A DNA stretch of 39,684 bases from an uncultured Bacilli bacterium (GCA_949425635.1 CASPWD010000013.1:1-39684), one strand, 5' to 3'. Shown: positions 21,165-29,598, counted from the stretch's first letter. The notes: generated by a model from the sequence alone, not told the origin. A program made the numbers and translations.

Positions 21165-21704
21165 TTAAAACCTTGCCTTAATATAGAGATTACAAAAACC
21201 AAATAATTCAATGGGATAACCATCTATCGTATTATCTTTATTTAGATTTCTATAATTAGTTGTTGTTGAATGTCTAGAAATAGTTTCGCTTTCGCTTGAA
21301 ATACCTACTTTGCCGGATTTATTTAATTTCCAATCTAATAATTCAATAGCTCCATCAACGATATCTAGTGGATACTCTATTTTTGTACATAGATTGTACT
21401 CACTGTCATAAATATCCTCGTTAAACGTTATTTTTTCGTCTTCTAACGATTTTATAGTATATAATCCATTATTTATACTATTAGATATTTCTATCGTGTC
21501 ACCCACCTTTAAATAAGGGCTATAACCATTTAATTCTTGGTTAGTAGAACTCGCTGTAAACCTTATCTTTCTATTTTGAAAATTATTATTTGTATATTTT
21601 CTTATAGTGCTTTCGATAGACTTTAATTTTTGTTCTAACTTGTTATCTTTAAAACTATCAAATCTATCATCATATTCTTTTAACTTTTTAACACTAATAA
21701 GCAT
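21165..21704 (-). CDS. Head-tail adaptor (gp15/gp6-like)
   Basis: 179 aa, first connector gene after the capsid. The helical N-terminus (DSFKDNKLEQKLKSIESTIRKYT), a beta insertion, and a C-terminal segment with WKLNKSGKVGISSESETISRHS resemble adaptor proteins that bind under the portal. The ATG at 21704 follows AAAGGAGTGATTAA. A capsid-gene terminator lies just upstream. Confidence 0.7.
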   Translation of the reverse strand: MLISVKKLKEYDDRFDSFKDNKLEQKLKSIESTIRKYTNNNFQNRKIRFTASSTNQELNGYSPYLKVGDTIEISNSINNGLYTIKSLEDEKITFNEDIYDSEYNLCTKIEYPLDIVDGAIELLDWKLNKSGKVGISSESETISRHSTTTNYRNLNKDNTIDGYPIELFGFCNLYIKARF

Positions 21705-21725
21705 TTAATCACTCCTTTATATTAA

Positions 21726-21751
21726 GAAAAAAGAGTGAATTAAATCACTCT
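21726..21751 (-). terminator. Terminator after the major capsid gene
   Basis: AGAGTGA and TCACTCT pair around six bases, overlapping the capsid stop codon, followed on the minus strand by TTTTTT. It likely raises capsid transcript level over the downstream genes. Confidence 0.75.
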
Positions 21752-22841
21752 AAATTCCTTCTTCTTTATTATCATTAGTTTTTGGGGGTTCTGTACTAGC
21801 TACTGTTTCTGTTGCTAAATGTTTAGCAATGACAACTTTAGATTCATTTGTTAAAGCACAGCCATAGATTTTATCAACTGTGACCTCTGTAAGACGTTTC
21901 CTAGATTTTCTTTCTGTTTCAACATTAGTGTCGCGTTTTAAGAAAATAGTAATTGCTTCAGCGTCGTCTTCTGTTTCATTATCATTGCTTAATTTTAAAA
22001 TAGGATTGTGATAAACCGTTGCAGGCACTATTTCAACTTTATTTCCTACTTTAACCTCAGGTATGTTATCAAATAAAGACACATTGTTAACTTTTAACAC
22101 TTCTCTTAATCTGATTTGTTTTTCCTTATTAAAATTGTCCTTATCAATATCATCTGCCACAATTTCTAGACCTCCAGTTGTAACAATTTTATAATACTCA
22201 TCAGAACGAGTTCTTTTACTTCTTACAATTCTAATACCTGAAACTTCTCCGATTTCTCCGCTCATCATAACATCATTACCATATTTTGACTTATCGATAA
22301 AATCAGGATCTAATCTTAATTGAGTTGCCTGTTTTGGATGTATTAACATTATTTTTTGTGAAGATTCTTCTTCTTCAAACAAATCTTCTGCATTTACAAT
22401 TGTTTTATATCCTATTGTATGCCCAGAATTATATACATTTCTAGACTTTAGTGCCTCGACCATAATGTCGCTTTCAATTTTCTCTGCTACTGACAATCCT
22501 AACTGATTATTTCCTTCTCCAACAACATTTCCATGTGCTGATAACACTGCCATATCAGTTAATTCTATACCATCACCTACCATTTTAATAGTATATTGTT
22601 CACTAGATACGCCTAATTTTCTGATTGGAATTTCTTCTCCTTCGTTTATTTCTTTACAATCTCCAGTGTATAAGAATTTAGGGATTGTAATTGTATCGCC
22701 TTCGTTTCCTTGTAGAGTAGTATCTACCTTTATAAAAGGTGTTAATTTTAATTTCTTTTCAATTTTTGCACTAATCATATCTGCCATAACTTCAGGATTG
22801 ATTAGTTCTTTTAATTTTGTTACTGTTTGTTCTTCATTCAT
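21750..22841 (-). CDS. Major capsid protein (N4-gp56 family, HK97 fold)
   Basis: 363 aa. The N-terminal and central sequence (VTKLKELINPEVMADMISAKIEK-type opening, GDTITIPKF, GEEIPIRKLGVSSEQYTIK, IVRSKRT) fits the N4-gp56 family of HK97-fold capsid proteins. About 90 extra C-terminal residues after ~270 form a charged beta-rich region that may be an added surface domain. The preceding gene is a Gp20-like scaffold and a terminator follows. The ATG at 22841 follows AGAGGTAAT. Confidence 0.88.
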   Translation of the reverse strand: MNEEQTVTKLKELINPEVMADMISAKIEKKLKLTPFIKVDTTLQGNEGDTITIPKFLYTGDCKEINEGEEIPIRKLGVSSEQYTIKMVGDGIELTDMAVLSAHGNVVGEGNNQLGLSVAEKIESDIMVEALKSRNVYNSGHTIGYKTIVNAEDLFEEEESSQKIMLIHPKQATQLRLDPDFIDKSKYGNDVMMSGEIGEVSGIRIVRSKRTRSDEYYKIVTTGGLEIVADDIDKDNFNKEKQIRLREVLKVNNVSLFDNIPEVKVGNKVEIVPATVYHNPILKLSNDNETEDDAEAITIFLKRDTNVETERKSRKRLTEVTVDKIYGCALTNESKVVIAKHLATETVASTEPPKTNDNKEEGI

Positions 22842-22860
22842 TTTATATTACCTCTTTTCT

Positions 22861-23481
22861 TTACATATTTTTTAAACTTTTATAAGTATCTGGGTCTTCT
22901 CTTTGAAGTTTATTCTTTTCTTGATATCCCATCTTATCGAACTCTTCTTTAGATATAGTTGTCTCTTTATCATTGATATTTGGCAACTTATTTACATCTA
23001 CTTCCTTTTTACTTTCAACTTCGAAATTATCAGGATAAACAGACTTAATATCTTCAAAGTTAATCCCTTTTATTTTTCCGTTTTCATCTAGTTCTAAATC
23101 TTGATGTTCTTGCTTAATTTTGAAGATTAAGTAATCTAAATCTTTAGCTTTTGCTTTACTTGCTAGTAGTTCAACTTTGATTTCATTATCAATTTTTAGT
23201 TGCTTATTTTCAGCTTGAAGTTTTGCAATTGTACTGTCATATTCAGTAAATTTCTTTTGCATATCTTCATTACCCTTACTAGCTTCTTTTAGTTGCTCGA
23301 TTAGTTTTACATCTTCATTTGATTTAGAAGTTAAAGTGTCATATTCTCCTTTTAATTTTTGATATCTATTATCAAGATTTTCTTCGCTAGCAGTAAAAAT
23401 CTTGTTATTTTTCATATCATCTAAAAAAGAAGTAATTTTATCTTCTTCTAAATACTTTTTTAATAATTCTTGTAAGTTCAT
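22861..23481 (-). CDS. Scaffolding protein (minor structural GP20-like)
   Basis: 206 aa from the ATG at 23481, behind GGAAAGGATGG; an upstream TTG at 23499 overlaps that site. It has a long central coiled coil (residues ~40-115) and a C-terminal helical region ending in KEEFDKMGYQEKNKLQREDPDTYKSL, typical of phage scaffolds of the GP20 type (PF06810). It directs capsid assembly and lies directly before the capsid gene. Confidence 0.82.
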   Translation of the reverse strand: MNLQELLKKYLEEDKITSFLDDMKNNKIFTASEENLDNRYQKLKGEYDTLTSKSNEDVKLIEQLKEASKGNEDMQKKFTEYDSTIAKLQAENKQLKIDNEIKVELLASKAKAKDLDYLIFKIKQEHQDLELDENGKIKGINFEDIKSVYPDNFEVESKKEVDVNKLPNINDKETTISKEEFDKMGYQEKNKLQREDPDTYKSLKNM

Positions 23482-23580
23482 ACTTACCATCCTTTCCAAT
23501 TACGCTTTTATACGTGTTCTCGCCACGATTAGAATTACTCTCTTTTACGACTAACTTTTGAAGTCGAAATTTTTACAAAT

Positions 23581-23609
23581 AAAAATCATTCTCCAAAATA
23601 TGAGAATGA
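23581..23609 (-). terminator. Intrinsic terminator upstream of the scaffold gene
   Basis: TCATTCTC and GAGAATGA pair around eight bases after the 23614-24081 gene, followed by TTTTTATTT. The ~100-base leader up to the scaffold gene also contains a small CGACT/AGTCG hairpin, but no clear promoter was found. Confidence 0.7.
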
Positions 23610-23613
23610 CTTA

Positions 23614-24081
23614 TTATTCGTTTTCAACAGAATTTAAAGCTTCTATCAATTGCTCTTTTTTCATATCTTCATAGCCATCAATTTGCTTTTCTTTTGCAAG
23701 TTTCTTTAATTCATCTACTTTTAACTTAGATAAATCTACTTCTTCAATAGTCTTTTCTTCTTCTGAAGAACTTTCGTTTTCAGGCTCTTTATCTTCTTCC
23801 ATTTCCTCAGATTCTCCAATAATTTCATTAACTACTTCTTCAATAGTCTTATTATCGTCTTTTGCTAGTCCAACTATTGACTTACATACTGATTGTACTA
23901 TTTCTTCTGTAATTTCTTGTTCTACTGAATATTCAGTAAAGTAAGGCTCTTCTGATACCTTTGTTCTTGCTAATAACAATTCCTCTGCCCTTTCTTCATT
24001 AAATTCATAGATTTCACCAGATTTATACTCTTTTCTTGTGTTTTTATCTGGTACATTAATTAGACATCTTAATAGTCTCAT
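23614..24081 (-). CDS. Structural-region protein with C-terminal SAP/Rho-N-like domain
   Basis: 155 aa. The N-terminal ~50 residues resemble small phage head proteins (RCLINVPDKNTRKEYKSGEIYEF). A very acidic Glu/Ser linker spans ~90-115. The last ~35 residues (VDLSKLKVDELKKLAKEKQI ... KKEQLIEALN) are a helix-extended-helix fold of the SAP/LEM/Rho-N type that can bind nucleic acid. It may contact packaged DNA or coat head proteins. It is preceded by the tRNA gene and flanked by terminators. Confidence 0.65.
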   Translation of the reverse strand: MRLLRCLINVPDKNTRKEYKSGEIYEFNEERAEELLLARTKVSEEPYFTEYSVEQEITEEIVQSVCKSIVGLAKDDNKTIEEVVNEIIGESEEMEEDKEPENESSSEEEKTIEEVDLSKLKVDELKKLAKEKQIDGYEDMKKEQLIEALNSVENE

Positions 24082-24108
24082 TTTTTATTTCTCCTTTCTT
24101 TTTTTATA

Positions 24109-24184
24109 TGGTCGGAGTAACAAGACTCGAACTTGTAACCTCTAGTACCCAAAGCTAGCGCACTACCACTTGTGCTATACTCCG
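24109..24184 (-). tRNA. tRNA-Pro (anticodon UGG), CCA encoded
   Basis: A full cloverleaf can be drawn: acceptor CGGAGTA with TACTCCG, D-stem GCAC/GTGC with loop AAGTGGTA, anticodon loop TTTGGGT (UGG), T-arm ACAAG-TTCGAGT-CTTGT, discriminator A and encoded CCA. The anticodon stem has one C-A mismatch at its base. UGG reads CCA and CCU, the Pro codons favoured by this AT-rich genome. Confidence 0.9.
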
Positions 24185-24200
24185 AAAAAATGTCAAAAAA

Positions 24201-24229
24201 TTGACATATTTATTAAAACAATGTATATT
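24201..24229 (+). promoter_or_regulatory. Plus-strand promoter opposite the tRNA
   Basis: -35 TTGACA (24201-24206), a 17-base spacer and -10 TATATT (24224-24229). The -35 is half of a perfect inverted repeat, TGTCAA-AAAA-TTGACA (24191-24206), so a regulator could bind there. It points against all late genes. Confidence 0.6.
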
Positions 24230-24236
24230 ATAAGTA

Positions 24237-24279
24237 ATGAAATGGTCCCACCGTTAATCGGAGGGGCTGTTTCTTTTTT
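24237..24279 (+). ncRNA. Predicted ~43-nt hairpin RNA antisense to the late operon
   Basis: Following the 24201-24229 promoter, the stem GTCCC-A-CCG (24245-24253) pairs with CGG-A-GGGGC (24259-24267) around TTAAT with a central A-A mismatch and one U-G pair. Then comes TGTTTC and TTTTTT. No ORF inside. It lies between two late transcription units in antisense. Confidence 0.5.
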
Positions 24280-24296
24280 ATTTTCTTTTAAACACT

Positions 24297-24325
24297 AAAA
24301 AATCATTGCTTTTTTACAATGATTT
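24297..24325 (-). terminator. Terminator after the portal/MuF transcription unit
   Basis: AAATCATTG and CAATGATTT pair around eight bases on the minus strand, continuing in a T-run. It separates the 24366-24587 gene from the tRNA and scaffold genes. Confidence 0.7.
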
Positions 24326-24365
24326 TATTAATAAATAGTATGTATAATTGCTCTATTCATTATAT

Positions 24366-24587
24366 TTACTTTTCTAGTTCTTCTTCCAATAATCTTGTAG
24401 CCTCTCTCATAATATCAATTGGGTTATCGTTTGTTCTTAAAAAAATAATTAAATCTTGCTGATGTTGATGATTTAATATAGGATAAATCCTATAATATTC
24501 ATAAGGTTTATTACAATATTTACTTTTTTGCCTATATTCTTCAAATTCCTTTCTTGTCATATATAAAGGATTATTTTCTTTATTCAT
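24366..24587 (-). CDS. Small protein after MuF, hypothetical
   Basis: 73 aa, polar, with the sequence YRIYPILNHQHQQDLIIFLRTNDNP and a helical acidic end. It overlaps the MuF-toxin gene by eight bases, so it is translationally linked to it. It could be an immunity or chaperone partner of the toxin domain, but nothing in the sequence proves this. Confidence 0.55.
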   Translation of the reverse strand: MNKENNPLYMTRKEFEEYRQKSKYCNKPYEYYRIYPILNHQHQQDLIIFLRTNDNPIDIMREATRLLEEELEK

Positions 24588-26100
24588 TTACAACCTCCAA
24601 AATTAACTTACTTTCTGTTTTTTCTACAACTTTATATGATAAATCACGAGCAAGTAATAATTCTGCTTCAAATTCATATTCAGTGTTATTTCCAACATAT
24701 ATACTTTTTGTTCCTTTTGGAACTCTTATTTCTACTATAATAGCATTATTTTTGTCATCTGCAAATGTTTGAGCAATATTTTTATTTAATGAAGTAGAAT
24801 AATACATTTTTTCACTAAATATATCACCCGCTTTATAATCTTGATAAAAATTGCTATCAGTACCTCTGAATACAATTACATCATTGCTTAAATTATATTT
24901 AGACATAGAATCGTCAATGTCTTTAATCATATTTTCTATACCATCAAATCCCTCATATTTGTTATTAAGGTAATCATTAACATCCTGATAACCACCCATT
25001 GTATACTCATACATTGCTTCTTTTTCACTAGCTGATAACTTATTATAACACTTATTACTTGTTTCTTGAAATTTATCTATTTCCTTTAGGCTTAATACTT
25101 TATAACTTATAGCACTTTTAACTTTATTTTTATTAATAGATTTATAATAATTCTCTTTCCAATCAAGATAACTCTTTACTTCTACTAACTCCTTTTTTTC
25201 GTTATCATATTTAGTAACAGTATCTTCTATATCCCATCTAGGAACACTCAATAACACACATCTACAATTACAATCTTGTTTTGGATTTCCGAACATACCA
25301 GGCCCCATAACTTCATATCCATCTACTTTAAAAGGTTCATCTACTTCTGTGTATTGTTGGTCTAATTTGGCGTGTGTTTCTCTTGTTTTGTTATCTAAAG
25401 TGGAATCCCATTGTTTAACTAAATCAGCACCTTTTTTATTCATCTCTTTAATAGATTCTAATTTTGCTTCAGAAGATACTCTAGCACACTCTGTTCTAAC
25501 AATTCTTGTGGATTTATATAAATCTTCATTCGTTACCATAGATAAATTTCTTGCAATCTCGTTATAAGTGCTACCATTTGCTAGTCCTCTAGATATTTCT
25601 GATTTTACTGTCTTCTTAAAATCGTTCATATTTACATTTATTCTATCTGCAAACGTCATATCTTCTATTTTTTTATTAATAACATTAACTACTGTTTTTG
25701 GATTAAATGGTACAGTTATTGGTAATCCCTTCATATTTATATCGTATTGAACACCTAAAAAACTATCTTGATAAACTTTATCTAGAAAGCTATGTACATT
25801 AGTGATTGTGTCTTGTTTTAACACTTCTATGATAGAACTTGTTTGTTTTTCTAGCATTTTTTGATATTCTAATTGATAGACTTTAGAACGTACTTGACTA
25901 TTAACTATATTTAACTGTCTTTCGTCATAAGTAGAAGTATCCATATTTTGGATGTTTGATATATTAGCTTGCAATATTTGTACTCTATCATTAATATCTT
26001 GCAATGCTTTTTTATAAGTGGATTTAATATCTTTTAATACCTGTTTTTCGTGATTTAAAAGTTCTTTTTCAACACTTGCTTGTATCTTATCCACTTTCAA
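24580..26100 (-). CDS. MuF-type minor head protein fused to an ADP-ribosyltransferase domain
   Basis: 506 aa. Residues ~1-330 are an SPP1 gp7/Mu gpF-like head morphogenesis protein (RIVRTECARVSSEAKLE ... QWDSTLDNKTRETHAKLD ... NPKQDCNCRC). Residues ~407-500 form an R-S-E type ADP-ribosyltransferase: Arg412 in VFRG, Ser435-Thr436-Ser437 in YYSTSLN, and Glu478-Ala-Glu480 in FEAELLL. All catalytic residues are present. MuF-linked toxin domains travel in the capsid and can be delivered with DNA. It overlaps the portal gene. Confidence 0.85.
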   Translation of the reverse strand: MKVDKIQASVEKELLNHEKQVLKDIKSTYKKALQDINDRVQILQANISNIQNMDTSTYDERQLNIVNSQVRSKVYQLEYQKMLEKQTSSIIEVLKQDTITNVHSFLDKVYQDSFLGVQYDINMKGLPITVPFNPKTVVNVINKKIEDMTFADRINVNMNDFKKTVKSEISRGLANGSTYNEIARNLSMVTNEDLYKSTRIVRTECARVSSEAKLESIKEMNKKGADLVKQWDSTLDNKTRETHAKLDQQYTEVDEPFKVDGYEVMGPGMFGNPKQDCNCRCVLLSVPRWDIEDTVTKYDNEKKELVEVKSYLDWKENYYKSINKNKVKSAISYKVLSLKEIDKFQETSNKCYNKLSASEKEAMYEYTMGGYQDVNDYLNNKYEGFDGIENMIKDIDDSMSKYNLSNDVIVFRGTDSNFYQDYKAGDIFSEKMYYSTSLNKNIAQTFADDKNNAIIVEIRVPKGTKSIYVGNNTEYEFEAELLLARDLSYKVVEKTESKLILEVVNE

Positions 26101-27556
26101 TCACTTCATCATTTATTAAACTATCTAAATTGTTTTCAACGTTATTGATATCATCTTCATTTTTTGGTAGTTTATTTTTTATTTCTTCGTAATCAATGTC
26201 TAGTACCTCACATATATTTTGCATAAGCGTTTCATTATCTAATTTAGCTTGAAGATTTAATAATGTATTGATTTTAATCTGCTGTGTATTTGCTTTTGTT
26301 TGCTCTATAGTGGCATTATCAAGTTCATTAGTTATTGTTTGTCTTTGATTAAGATTATAATAAATATCTTTTAATGTGAAGTCTGTCTTATTCTTTTTAT
26401 TAATTTCATCAAGTATAACTTTCATTATCTTTTTTAGAAGTATTTTTAGGTTATCTGTTACTTTGTCACACTTCATATCTAATAATGAGTATCTAGATTT
26501 AATATTGACTCCGTTTGTATAATTACCTTCTGATAGATCTGATGTATTAAGTCCCATACCAAACCTATAAATATCTTTTTCATCTTGTTCCATTGCTTTT
26601 ATTCTAGCTTCGTATGGAATATCTATAGTTTTAACATCAAAGCCACCTTCACTGTTGCTAGGCAAACCGATTACTTTTTTATTTCTAACATTATAAACTA
26701 GCTCATCAATATTATCTCCCTGAAAGCCTTTAACACAAATGTAACCATCACTCAATCTTAAAATATTATCGGATAAACCATATTTAATTAAATCATAGTC
26801 ATCTATATATTCTTTAATAGGTTTTAAATCACTTATTTGTTTTCTATTGTTGTCATATCTAAAGAAAGGAATAAATCCAAAAGTATCATAGTACTTTCTG
26901 CCCTTTTCATCAATATATATTGTATGTGGTCTTGGATTTAGTTCACATTCATTATCAGCTGTTATTGTATTGTTAATCATTACATAATAGTATGTATATT
27001 GACTATCCCACACTTGTATTCTAACAATATTTTGGTCTTTTTCTTGCCCTATACCTTTAAGTTTATCTTTATACCAATAAATAATATGCTCTTGCTTATC
27101 ACTTGCGTATTTTGATTCTACTTCAACAATACCTAAGCCTTCAGCAAATTTAAATTTTATGATATCTTCTTCATTTTTAAATGAATATAAATAACTAAAC
27201 CCCTGTATGCTCCCATATCTTATCAACTCTTTTAATTCACTTTTTAACTCTTCATCAATATATGGCTTTAAGAGCTCTTTTAACTGTGTATTATCAGTAT
27301 CTACAATAGACTTATCATTGGATAAAGAAAATTGTGTCTTTTGGTCTATTAATTCACTAAAAAAGCCACTGCATGGCCTTATATTTAATCTGTTAGGGTC
27401 CTCTTTTAACTCTCCATCTTTATTGTAAAAGAAAATTCTATAATCTTTTATATCATTTTCATGTTCATAATATCTTGTACCAATTTCTGCTTGTTTTTTT
27501 CTTTTACTTGTTTTATCTTCATCAATAAACTTCTTTATTTCTTCTATTGTTAACAT
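26087..27556 (-). CDS. Portal protein (SPP1 gp6-like)
   Basis: 489 aa from the ATG at 27556, behind GAGGAGATGATT; a start at 27589 would overlap the terminase further and has no ribosome site. Composition and order match the SPP1 gp6-type portal family (PF05133): RYYEHENDI near the N-terminus, the YGSIQGFSYLYSFKNEE and DKLKGIGQEKDQNIVR regions, and the later SEGNYTNGVNIKSRYSLLD helix. It forms the dodecameric DNA channel that terminase docks to. Confidence 0.87.
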   Translation of the reverse strand: MLTIEEIKKFIDEDKTSKRKKQAEIGTRYYEHENDIKDYRIFFYNKDGELKEDPNRLNIRPCSGFFSELIDQKTQFSLSNDKSIVDTDNTQLKELLKPYIDEELKSELKELIRYGSIQGFSYLYSFKNEEDIIKFKFAEGLGIVEVESKYASDKQEHIIYWYKDKLKGIGQEKDQNIVRIQVWDSQYTYYYVMINNTITADNECELNPRPHTIYIDEKGRKYYDTFGFIPFFRYDNNRKQISDLKPIKEYIDDYDLIKYGLSDNILRLSDGYICVKGFQGDNIDELVYNVRNKKVIGLPSNSEGGFDVKTIDIPYEARIKAMEQDEKDIYRFGMGLNTSDLSEGNYTNGVNIKSRYSLLDMKCDKVTDNLKILLKKIMKVILDEINKKNKTDFTLKDIYYNLNQRQTITNELDNATIEQTKANTQQIKINTLLNLQAKLDNETLMQNICEVLDIDYEEIKNKLPKNEDDINNVENNLDSLINDEVIESG

Positions 27557-27569
27557 CAAATCATCTCCT

Positions 27570-28847
27570 CTAATATAGCCATTTTCCACTACCTTTTAGT
27601 TTTCTTATAATACTTGCTAAACTATCAGGACTATCATCGTGTTCAGCATTTTCTGTATAATCTAATATTTCATTTATATAATCAACATCTGTTTCTTCTA
27701 AAAATTCTATTTGACTCCAATATTTTTTTAGATAGGTTGATATCTTAATAAATTTATTTGTACTTTCTGTATATGGGTCTGTATGTTCACCTAATTGTAT
27801 TAATTCTTTGTTTAAGTATCCTTTATCTGCATTTTTCTCATTACTTATTGAACCACCTAAATAAAACTTTCTATATTCGATTATTTCATTTAAACAGTCA
27901 TCTACATGTTTGTTCCAACGTTTGCCAAATACAATTAATCTATTATCTATCTCCTTTATAATAGTGAAAGCTGTACCATCGTTACCTCCATAAGAGGCAT
28001 CTATATGGCATATTCCATTATAAATAAGTTTCTTCTCTTCTTCATTAAGAATATATTTAGGATTGGTAAACATTGCATCTCCATCTGCTATATGTTTTAA
28101 TTCATAGTTAGCTGCAAATAATGAAGATGTCATAGTATTTCTTATTTCTTCTATTTTTTCTCTAGATATTAATCCAGTTGAATAGCAGTCATATATTTTA
28201 TGGTTAGGCATTAATGTATTAATAGCATCTTCCTTATGCCATTTAGTACCTGTGTTAAATATCTTTCCACCACGATTTTTAATATTTTGCAATTCTTGAT
28301 ATTGTATTTTTATTAAATCTCTTTCTGCTTTACTTATTCGATCTTTTCCGTTAACAACATCATCGGTAAATACTAAATCAGCATGTTTACCAGTTAGAGA
28401 AGTTTTAATACCTGCACCTAGCAATTGACTTGAACCTTTCATAACTGTAGTCAGATTAGTAGTTATATTGAAAGATGATTCTTCAGTTAATTCTAACTCT
28501 TTTCCATATATTTTTTTTACTATATGATGTATTAAGTTGCTTTTTAATATTTTTGCTGTTTGTCTAACAACTTCTTTAACATCGTTATCTGTTTTTCTGG
28601 TAAATATAATTGTTTTATTTGGATAAATTATTATTATTAATGCAAATGCTATACTTAAGCAAGTAGTTTTATAACTACCTCTATGCGCTAGTAATGTCTC
28701 ATCTTCTTCACCAAATATCATATCTTTTAACCATTTATTGTGTAACTCTGTTAAAAGATTAAATCCTAGCCATTGCCCTATTTTGTAAGGTTCATCATAT
28801 ATAAGGTCTAAATAATCATATTTAGTTAACTCTTTTTCTTCTTGCAT
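27570..28847 (-). CDS. terL: Terminase large subunit
   Basis: 425 aa. ATPase half: a Walker A-like AHRGSYKTT (residues 54-62, with the unusual ending SYKTT) and Walker B DLVFTDD (157-163). Nuclease half: the RNase H-like first strand HIDASYGGNDGT (~residues 285-297) and further Asp residues toward the C-terminus. It cuts and pumps phage DNA into the prohead. It overlaps the small-subunit gene by 22 bases. Confidence 0.92.
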   Translation of the reverse strand: MQEEKELTKYDYLDLIYDEPYKIGQWLGFNLLTELHNKWLKDMIFGEEDETLLAHRGSYKTTCLSIAFALIIIIYPNKTIIFTRKTDNDVKEVVRQTAKILKSNLIHHIVKKIYGKELELTEESSFNITTNLTTVMKGSSQLLGAGIKTSLTGKHADLVFTDDVVNGKDRISKAERDLIKIQYQELQNIKNRGGKIFNTGTKWHKEDAINTLMPNHKIYDCYSTGLISREKIEEIRNTMTSSLFAANYELKHIADGDAMFTNPKYILNEEEKKLIYNGICHIDASYGGNDGTAFTIIKEIDNRLIVFGKRWNKHVDDCLNEIIEYRKFYLGGSISNEKNADKGYLNKELIQLGEHTDPYTESTNKFIKISTYLKKYWSQIEFLEETDVDYINEILDYTENAEHDDSPDSLASIIRKLKGSGKWLY

Positions 28848-29242
28848 AGATAATCTTCCATATCTTTTATAGCCTCATCTGTATCTTTAGTGACTTCAAC
28901 TTTATCTATTGGCTTTTCTCCTGATGTGTCTCTTAAAAATGTACTTGCTTTAACATTACCTTTTAACGCCTCATTATACATTGCTATAGTTACAGCCATA
29001 CCATTATCTAAATCTTCATCTTCTATCCCTAGTGATTTCATAGTTTCTTTTATATTTTTACCATTTTGCGAAGTCAGATTATCAGGAAAAGGCAAAGATA
29101 ATAAAAATTCTACGCGTTCTCTCATCTTTCGTTTTTCTCTTCTTGCCTTACCACTAGCAATGCCACCCTTATGTCCATTTTTCTTGGCTTCTTCTCGGTC
29201 TTGATTGCTTGTAAATGGTATCAAATTTTGTTCATTTGCCAT
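28826..29242 (-). CDS. Terminase small subunit (candidate)
   Basis: 138 aa. The opening with KKNGHKGGIASGKARREKRKM is a KGG-type basic segment frequently found at the start of small terminase-like proteins in Bacillota phages. A helical centre and a C-terminal oligomerisation-like helix follow. Location directly before TerL supports a DNA-recognition role in packaging. The ATG at 29242 follows AGGAAGTGATTAT. Confidence 0.7.
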   Translation of the reverse strand: MANEQNLIPFTSNQDREEAKKNGHKGGIASGKARREKRKMRERVEFLLSLPFPDNLTSQNGKNIKETMKSLGIEDEDLDNGMAVTIAMYNEALKGNVKASTFLRDTSGEKPIDKVEVTKDTDEAIKDMEDYLCKKKKS

Positions 29243-29253
29243 ATAATCACTTC

Positions 29254-29421
29254 CTATTTTGCTTTGCTACTATTATTAACACTATTAGTATCATTACTAT
29301 TGCTATCTCGTTTAGTCCTGTTTCGACCCCATTCTTTGCACAACCTTTCTAATTTGCAACCTTTACAGCTATGTTTCATAAAGTAATCTAAATTGCAATA
29401 TATTTCCTTTTTCTTCTTCAT
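29254..29421 (-). CDS. 55-aa Cys-rich small ORF
   Basis: The ATG at 29421 has only a weak ribosome site. Four Cys (residues 9, 19, 22, 28), including Cys-x2-Cys, could bind a metal; the end is Asn/Ser-rich. It starts 16 bases downstream of a terminator T-run, so it would be read only when that terminator is bypassed. Plausible small gene, not certain. Confidence 0.45.
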   Translation of the reverse strand: MKKKKEIYCNLDYFMKHSCKGCKLERLCKEWGRNRTKRDSNSNDTNSVNNSSKAK

Positions 29422-29437
29422 ATAATCACATCACAAC

Positions 29438-29466
29438 AAAAAGAAGAACCATTAATTTGGTTCTTC
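29438..29466 (-). terminator. Terminator 2 before the packaging operon
   Basis: Perfect 8-bp stem GAAGAACC/GGTTCTTC around eight bases, followed by TTTTT on the minus strand. Lying between the late activator gene and the terminase genes, it can keep early transcription out of the late operon. Confidence 0.75.
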
Positions 29467-29500
29467 AAACACTTTCATAATACTAATTTAACATATCAAA

Positions 29501-29517
29501 TCGGGACATTCGGGACA
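29501..29517. repeat. Direct repeat TCGGGACA x2 upstream of terminase
   Basis: Two exact 8-bp copies (29501-29508, 29510-29517) lie nine bases apart between the two terminators. Candidates are a late-activator binding site or a packaging (pac/cos) recognition element. Confidence 0.4.
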
Positions 29518-29532
29518 AATTTATTTTTTTTC

Positions 29533-29562
29533 AAAAAAAGAATTCCTTTTATAGAATTCCTT
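29533..29562 (-). terminator. Terminator 1 before the packaging operon
   Basis: AAGGAATTC pairs with GAATTCTTT (one G-T pair) on the minus strand, then a T-run. An upstream hairpin CCGTTT/AAACGG (29566-29584) precedes it. Together with the terminator at 29438 it forms a double block at the early-late boundary. Confidence 0.65.
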
Positions 29563-29598
29563 AATCCGTTTAAAAGAAAAACGGTAGTCGTTAATATT

